Below are positions 60,206 through 64,000 of a DNA stretch of 64,000 bases, piece after piece. The stretch spans positions 1 through 64,000 of the forward strand of contig CAYVHO010000010.1 in NCBI GenBank assembly GCA_964451325.1, read 5' to 3'. This DNA comes from JAADHI01 sp964451325. GTDB taxonomy: Bacteria; Nitrospirota; Nitrospiria; SBBL01; JAADHI01. Position numbers and translations under genes: made by a program. Within the stretch, counting starts at the first letter, position 1, and each line of letters begins with the position of its first letter. Below the pieces are notes generated by a model. The model saw only the letters and a list, made by a program, of their open reading frames with translations, had not been told where the DNA came from and searched no databases.

Positions 60206-61366
60206 ATGAATATTCATGAATATCAGGCAAAGGCCCTCTTTGCCGCCTACAAAATCCCGGTTCCTAAAGGGAATGTGGCATTTTCCGCAGATGAAGCGGC
60301 GACGGTCGCGAGTGAATTGGAAAGCGCGGTTTGTGTTGTCAAAGCGCAAATCCATGCGGGTGGACGCGGGAAAGCAGGAGGGGTCAAATTGGCAAAAACA
60401 CGGGATGAAGTCATTCCTTTTGCCAATGAAATTCTGGGAAAAATTTTAGTGACGCCGCAGACGGGCCCCGAAGGAAAAGAGGTCAAAAAACTGTTGATCG
60501 AAGAAGGCGCGGATATTCAAACTGAACTCTATGTCAGTCTGGTGGATGATCGTGCGACGGGTTCGATTGTGATCATTGCCAGTACCGAAGGTGGCATGGA
60601 GATCGAAGAAGTGGCCGAAGCCACACCTGAAAAAATCATCCGCTGCACGCTTGATCCTGTCTTGGGTTTTCAGGCCTATCAGGGTCGATCTGTTGCGTTT
60701 CAGATGGGCTTGCCCAAAGAAGTGATCGGGCAATTTGTCAAATTGCTCGGAAATCTCTTTCGTCTTTTTGTCGAAAAAAATGCCAATCAGATTGAAATAA
60801 ATCCTCTTATTATTACCGGGGACAATCGTTTGATTGCCTTGGATGCCAAGGTGGGTTTTGATGACAGCGCTTTGTTTAAACATCCTGAAATCAATGAACT
60901 GCGTGATTTAGATGAAGAAGATCCGCTCGAAACCCGTGCGGCCCAGCATGGTTTGAACTATGTTAAACTGGATGGCAAAATCGGCTGCATGGTGAATGGG
61001 GCAGGGCTTGCGATGTCTACAATGGATGTCATCAAACTGGCGGGTTCCGAACCTGCCAACTTTTTGGATGTTGGGGGCGGGGCTTCAAAAGAGACGGTCA
61101 AACAGGCCTTTCAGATTTTATTAGATGATGCGAACGTGAAGGGGGTTTTTGTCAATATCTTTGGTGGCATCGTGCGTTGTGATCGTATTGCGGGTGGCAT
61201 TATCGAGGCTGCAAAAGAGGTGGACTTAAATGTGCCCTTGGTGGTGCGTTTGGAAGGCACCAATGCAAAAGAGGCAAAAGACATGCTGGCGGCTTCCGAT
61301 ATTAAACTCATTGTTGCCGACACCCTTTGGGATGGCGCACAGAAGATCGTAAAAGCAGTCAGTTAA
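60206..61366 (+). CDS. sucC: Succinyl-CoA synthetase beta subunit
   Basis: This subunit of the ADP- or GDP-forming ligase contributes the ATP-grasp domain. The 386-aa protein begins MNIHEYQAKALFAAYKIPVP, with KAQIHAGGRGKAGGV, IEINPLIITGDNRLIALDAKVGFDD and the CoA-domain ANFLDVGGGASKETVKQAF and NIFGGIVRCDRIA. The order sucC-sucD is the usual one. In the rTCA direction the enzyme makes succinyl-CoA. An AAAAGGAAT site precedes the ATG. Confidence 0.97.
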   Translation: MNIHEYQAKALFAAYKIPVPKGNVAFSADEAATVASELESAVCVVKAQIHAGGRGKAGGVKLAKTRDEVIPFANEILGKILVTPQTGPEGKEVKKLLIEEGADIQTELYVSLVDDRATGSIVIIASTEGGMEIEEVAEATPEKIIRCTLDPVLGFQAYQGRSVAFQMGLPKEVIGQFVKLLGNLFRLFVEKNANQIEINPLIITGDNRLIALDAKVGFDDSALFKHPEINELRDLDEEDPLETRAAQHGLNYVKLDGKIGCMVNGAGLAMSTMDVIKLAGSEPANFLDVGGGASKETVKQAFQILLDDANVKGVFVNIFGGIVRCDRIAGGIIEAAKEVDLNVPLVVRLEGTNAKEAKDMLAASDIKLIVADTLWDGAQKIVKAVS

Positions 61367-61376
61367 AGGAGTTTTT

Positions 61377-62249
61377 ATGTCGATTTTAGTCAACAAAAAT
61401 TCAAAAATTTTGGTACAGGGCATTACAGGAAAAGAGGGTTCTTTTCATGCAGCGGCCTGTAAAGACTATGGCACACAGATTGTTGCAGGGGTAACACCGG
61501 GAAAAGGGGGGCAGAATTTTGAAGGCATCCCCGTATTTAATACCGTTGAAGCGGCAGTGCTCGAAACCGCTGCTGATGTGGCGCTTATTTTTGTCCCGCC
61601 GCCCTTTGCTGCGGATGCCATCATGGAGGCTGCCGCAGCCAGTGTCCCTTTGATTATTTGTATCACCGAAGGCATTCCGGTGATGGACATGATGCGCGTG
61701 AAGCGCTTTTTGGCCGATAAACCTGTGCGTCTCATCGGGCCCAATTGTCCGGGTTTGATTACACCGGATGAATGTAAAATTGGCATCATGCCGGGTTTTA
61801 TCCATAAAAAAGGCAGTGTCGGTGTCGTATCTCGCAGTGGTACCTTAACCTATGAAGCCGTGTTGCAGTTGACGAATTTGGGCCTCGGGCAATCGACCTG
61901 TATCGGCATCGGGGGGGATCCGGTGAACGGTACAAATTTTATCGATGTGCTGGAAATGTTTGAAAAGGATGGCGAGACCAAAGCCATCGTCATGATTGGT
62001 GAGATTGGGGGCGATGCAGAAGAGTTGGCCGCAGAATACATTCAAAAAAATGTCAGCAAGCCTGTTGTGGCTTTTATTGCGGGCATGACGGCACCCCCCG
62101 GACGACGTATGGGGCATGCCGGTGCCATTGTTTCTGGCGGAAAAGGTACGGCAGTGGACAAGATGGCTGCGCTTGAATCGGCGGGTGTGATCGTCGTGAA
62201 AAATCCTGCAATGATCGGGGAAGCCATCGCAAAAAGCCTTGTTCAATAA
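61377..62249 (+). CDS. sucD: Succinyl-CoA synthetase alpha subunit
   Basis: The 290-aa CoA-binding subunit begins SILVNKNSKILVQGITGKEG and carries the CoA-site GVTPGKGGQNFEGIPVFNT, IGPNCPGLITPDECKIGIMPG, SRSGTLTYEAVLQLT and the phospho-histidine in GRRMGHAGAIVSGGKG. An AAAGGAG site lies seven bases before the ATG. It is the last gene of the rTCA run; a terminator-like hairpin follows. Confidence 0.97.
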   Translation: MSILVNKNSKILVQGITGKEGSFHAAACKDYGTQIVAGVTPGKGGQNFEGIPVFNTVEAAVLETAADVALIFVPPPFAADAIMEAAAASVPLIICITEGIPVMDMMRVKRFLADKPVRLIGPNCPGLITPDECKIGIMPGFIHKKGSVGVVSRSGTLTYEAVLQLTNLGLGQSTCIGIGGDPVNGTNFIDVLEMFEKDGETKAIVMIGEIGGDAEELAAEYIQKNVSKPVVAFIAGMTAPPGRRMGHAGAIVSGGKGTAVDKMAALESAGVIVVKNPAMIGEAIAKSLVQ

Positions 62250-62317
62250 ACCCTTCGTTCTGTGATCCGTCTTGTCTCTTGTTATTTCAAATCGTAAGCG
62301 CACAGTCGCTTTTATTA

Positions 62318-62355
62318 AGAAACCCTGGAAAATGAAATTATTTCCCAGGGTTTCT
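62318..62355 (+). terminator. Hairpin after sucD
   Basis: AGAAACCCTGG (62318-62328) pairs with CCAGGGTTTCT (62345-62355), with extra A/T pairing in the loop. Only a weak T-rich tail follows. It most likely ends or attenuates the rTCA operon before uppP. Confidence 0.55.
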
Positions 62356-62502
62356 CTTGCGGTCTGTGTCTCCACTCAGGATATTCCTTATTGTTCTATC
62401 GTGTTTCTTTCTGTGAAATGTTCACCGTATTTAAAAACAAGGTGTTTGCCGTGACGATGAATTTGCCATGTTCGCGACAGCGGGAATCCAAGGGGATCTG
62501 TG

Positions 62503-63294
62503 ATGAGTGAGTGGATGAAGGCCATTCTGCTGGGTTTGGTGGAAGGTTTGACCGAATTTATCCCTGTCTCATCAACCGGGCACCTGATTGTTACGGGAGA
62601 CTTGCTGCAATTTAAAGGCAATGCGGCCTCAACCTTTGAGGTTTTTATCCAACTGGGTGCAATCTTAGCCGTTGTTTTAGTCTATAAAGAAAGATTTATA
62701 GGCCTGCTCGACTTTAAAAAGAAAGAAGGTCTTTCGGGAAAGAATGGTCTCATGTTGCTCGCCATCACAACGGCCCCTGCCCTTGTGTTTGGATATTTGG
62801 TGCATGGCTATATTAAAACCTACCTATTTAACCCCTTTACAGTTGCACTCGGATTGGGGGTGGGTGGGCTAATTATGATTGTGGCCGAAAATAAACTTCC
62901 TATTTCAAAAATAAATAAGGTCGATGAACTAAAACCCCGTGATGCCTTATGGGTGGGTTTGTTTCAATGTCTTGCGATGTGGCCGGGGGTTTCTCGTTCC
63001 GGAGCAACGATCGTGGGAGGCATGTTGATGGGTATAGAGCGCAAAACTGCGGCCGAATATTCATTCTTAGCCGCAGTGCCTGTTATGTGTGCTGCGACGA
63101 TTTATGATCTTTACAAAAGTCGCGCATTTTTATCGACCTCAGATATTCCCATCTTTTTGATTGGTTTTGTCGTGTCCTTTATTTCTGCCTGGTTTGCCAT
63201 CAAGTTCTTTATTCGTTTGTTAGGGAAATGGACCTTGAAACCTTTTGGCTGGTATCGCATTGCCATCGCACTCTTGATTCTGGTTTATTTATAA
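62503..63294 (+). CDS. uppP: Undecaprenyl-diphosphatase
   Basis: The ~263-aa integral membrane protein regenerates the undecaprenyl phosphate carrier for cell-wall synthesis. The BacA/UppP motifs are EGLTEFIPVSSTGHLI (near 15) and the second catalytic loop PGVSRSGATIVGGMLMG. Seven to eight hydrophobic helices are visible. ATG 62503 follows GGGGATCTGTG; a GTG at 62500 is alternative. It is separated from sucD by a hairpin and 250 bases, so it probably has its own promoter. Confidence 0.93.
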   Translation: MSEWMKAILLGLVEGLTEFIPVSSTGHLIVTGDLLQFKGNAASTFEVFIQLGAILAVVLVYKERFIGLLDFKKKEGLSGKNGLMLLAITTAPALVFGYLVHGYIKTYLFNPFTVALGLGVGGLIMIVAENKLPISKINKVDELKPRDALWVGLFQCLAMWPGVSRSGATIVGGMLMGIERKTAAEYSFLAAVPVMCAATIYDLYKSRAFLSTSDIPIFLIGFVVSFISAWFAIKFFIRLLGKWTLKPFGWYRIAIALLILVYL

Positions 63295-63311
63295 AGGAGT
63301 AAGTTGATCAT

Positions 63312-64000
63312 ATGAAAGGTTCCAACTCAGATCAATCTGTGCCAATTTGGAAATTGGTCTTGGTCTTTATCGTCGTCGTCGGCTTGACCGTCGTTGTTTT
63401 TAAAGGGCCACGTACATCGAAGGAACAAAAGGTGGCGATCCCGGTAGAAGAGAAAGCACCACTTGACCTAGAACAACTTTTTTCCGCAGAAACATTGGTT
63501 TCAGAAGGTGAATTTATCATCTTTGGCCGCCATCAGCCCGTCATGGAAACCAGTCCTTCAGGCAAATTTGACCGAATGCCGATTGGAAAAGGAAAGTGTG
63601 CGCATTGTCATATTTTTGTCGAAGGGCAAAGACAAAATATTGGTCCCAGTCTGATCGGTCTTGAGGAGAGATCACACACACGACCTCAGGAAGCCCGGTA
63701 TAAGATGTTTTCAGAGGAATATGCCAAGAACCCTGAACCCATTTCGGGTTTAAAAGCAAGCGCCACAACGGGGGGAGAATACATTCTGGAGTCCATCTAT
63801 TGTCCGAGCTGTTATGTGGTCGAAGGTTTTGCTGTGCCTGAAAGTGATGGCTTTGTCAGTAAAATGCCCGTCATGAATCACATGCCTTATCAATTGAGTG
63901 ATTATGAAATCATTGCCATTGTTTCCTACCTGCAAGCCTCAGCCTCGCCTGGTGATTTCAGTAAAGTGACGGCTGTAGACGATTGGAAAAATTATTTTAA
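63312..64000 (+). CDS. Membrane-anchored c-type cytochrome (partial)
   Basis: The gene runs off the window after 229 codons. The protein begins MKGSNSDQSVPIWKL, then a single N-terminal membrane anchor (about 14-32, LVLVFIVVVGLTVVVFKGP). One heme-binding CAHCH sits near residue 97. A second cysteine pair appears as YCPSCYVV near 164, where the heme-ligating His is Tyr. MPYQLSDYEIIAIVSYLQ is typical of the c-type cytochrome C-terminal helix. An electron-transfer role facing the periplasm is likely; the partner is unknown. Confidence 0.85.
   Translation, partial: MKGSNSDQSVPIWKLVLVFIVVVGLTVVVFKGPRTSKEQKVAIPVEEKAPLDLEQLFSAETLVSEGEFIIFGRHQPVMETSPSGKFDRMPIGKGKCAHCHIFVEGQRQNIGPSLIGLEERSHTRPQEARYKMFSEEYAKNPEPISGLKASATTGGEYILESIYCPSCYVVEGFAVPESDGFVSKMPVMNHMPYQLSDYEIIAIVSYLQASASPGDFSKVTAVDDWKNYF

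Noticed and set aside
1..64000. tRNA, rRNA and CRISPR arrays
   Set aside because: I looked through the intergenic gaps and saw no cloverleaf, rRNA core sequence or repeat-spacer array; a covariance search would be needed to exclude small ones.

Overview
The window reads as one chromosomal segment of a Gram-negative, autotrophic bacterium. The key evidence is a right-hand operon with both subunits of ATP-citrate lyase (aclB-aclA), aconitase, a soluble-looking fumarate reductase with two iron-sulfur subunits, and succinyl-CoA synthetase (sucC-sucD). Together these cover much of a reductive TCA cycle. A TonB-like protein, lipoproteins, a membrane-anchored c-type cytochrome and abundant c-di-GMP machinery fit a Nitrospinota/Nitrospirota- or deltaproteobacteria-like lineage. 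That placement is inference; no rRNA or tRNA gene was seen.

Layout. 0-3 kb: a TonB-C-domain gene interrupted by an in-frame stop, a REP-associated (Y1) transposase bounded by perfect 15-bp inverted repeats, and a gene remnant. 3-8.2 kb: clpC, then a divergent biotin cluster (bioF, an SDR, bioD). 8.2-17.8 kb: minus-strand housekeeping operons (yicC-gmk-rpoZ-coaBC; TPR-roadblock-aroQ-efp-accB-accC-thiE) and hisS, several with near-consensus promoters. 17.9-25.8 kb: a large lipoprotein gene behind a c-di-GMP-I riboswitch, then metG, an M23 peptidase and pmbA. 25.9-33.8 kb: a giant SBBP-repeat surface protein and a histidine kinase / response regulator / GGDEF-EAL cassette.

34-48.6 kb is an accessory island. 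It holds an lhr helicase pseudogene, RNase HI, pentapeptide and VOC proteins, a MITE-like element, a YhaN-like coiled-coil ATPase, IS debris, and a HEPN-type protein plus mazEF and a vapBC relic bracketed by long direct repeats. It continues with an XRE regulator followed by a 1529-aa nuclease-STAND-repeat protein of Avs (AVAST) type, yefM-yoeB with a palindromic promoter, and a nucleotidyltransferase/CopG pair with its own palindrome. This is the best candidate region for an undescribed defence system.

48.7-64 kb: a TIGR03790 secreted protein, an orphan histidine kinase, then the plus-strand rTCA operon, uppP and a truncated cytochrome c gene at the edge. The c-di-GMP theme links a REC-PAS-GGDEF-EAL enzyme to a riboswitch that, from complementarity visible in the sequence, looks like an OFF switch for the lipoprotein.
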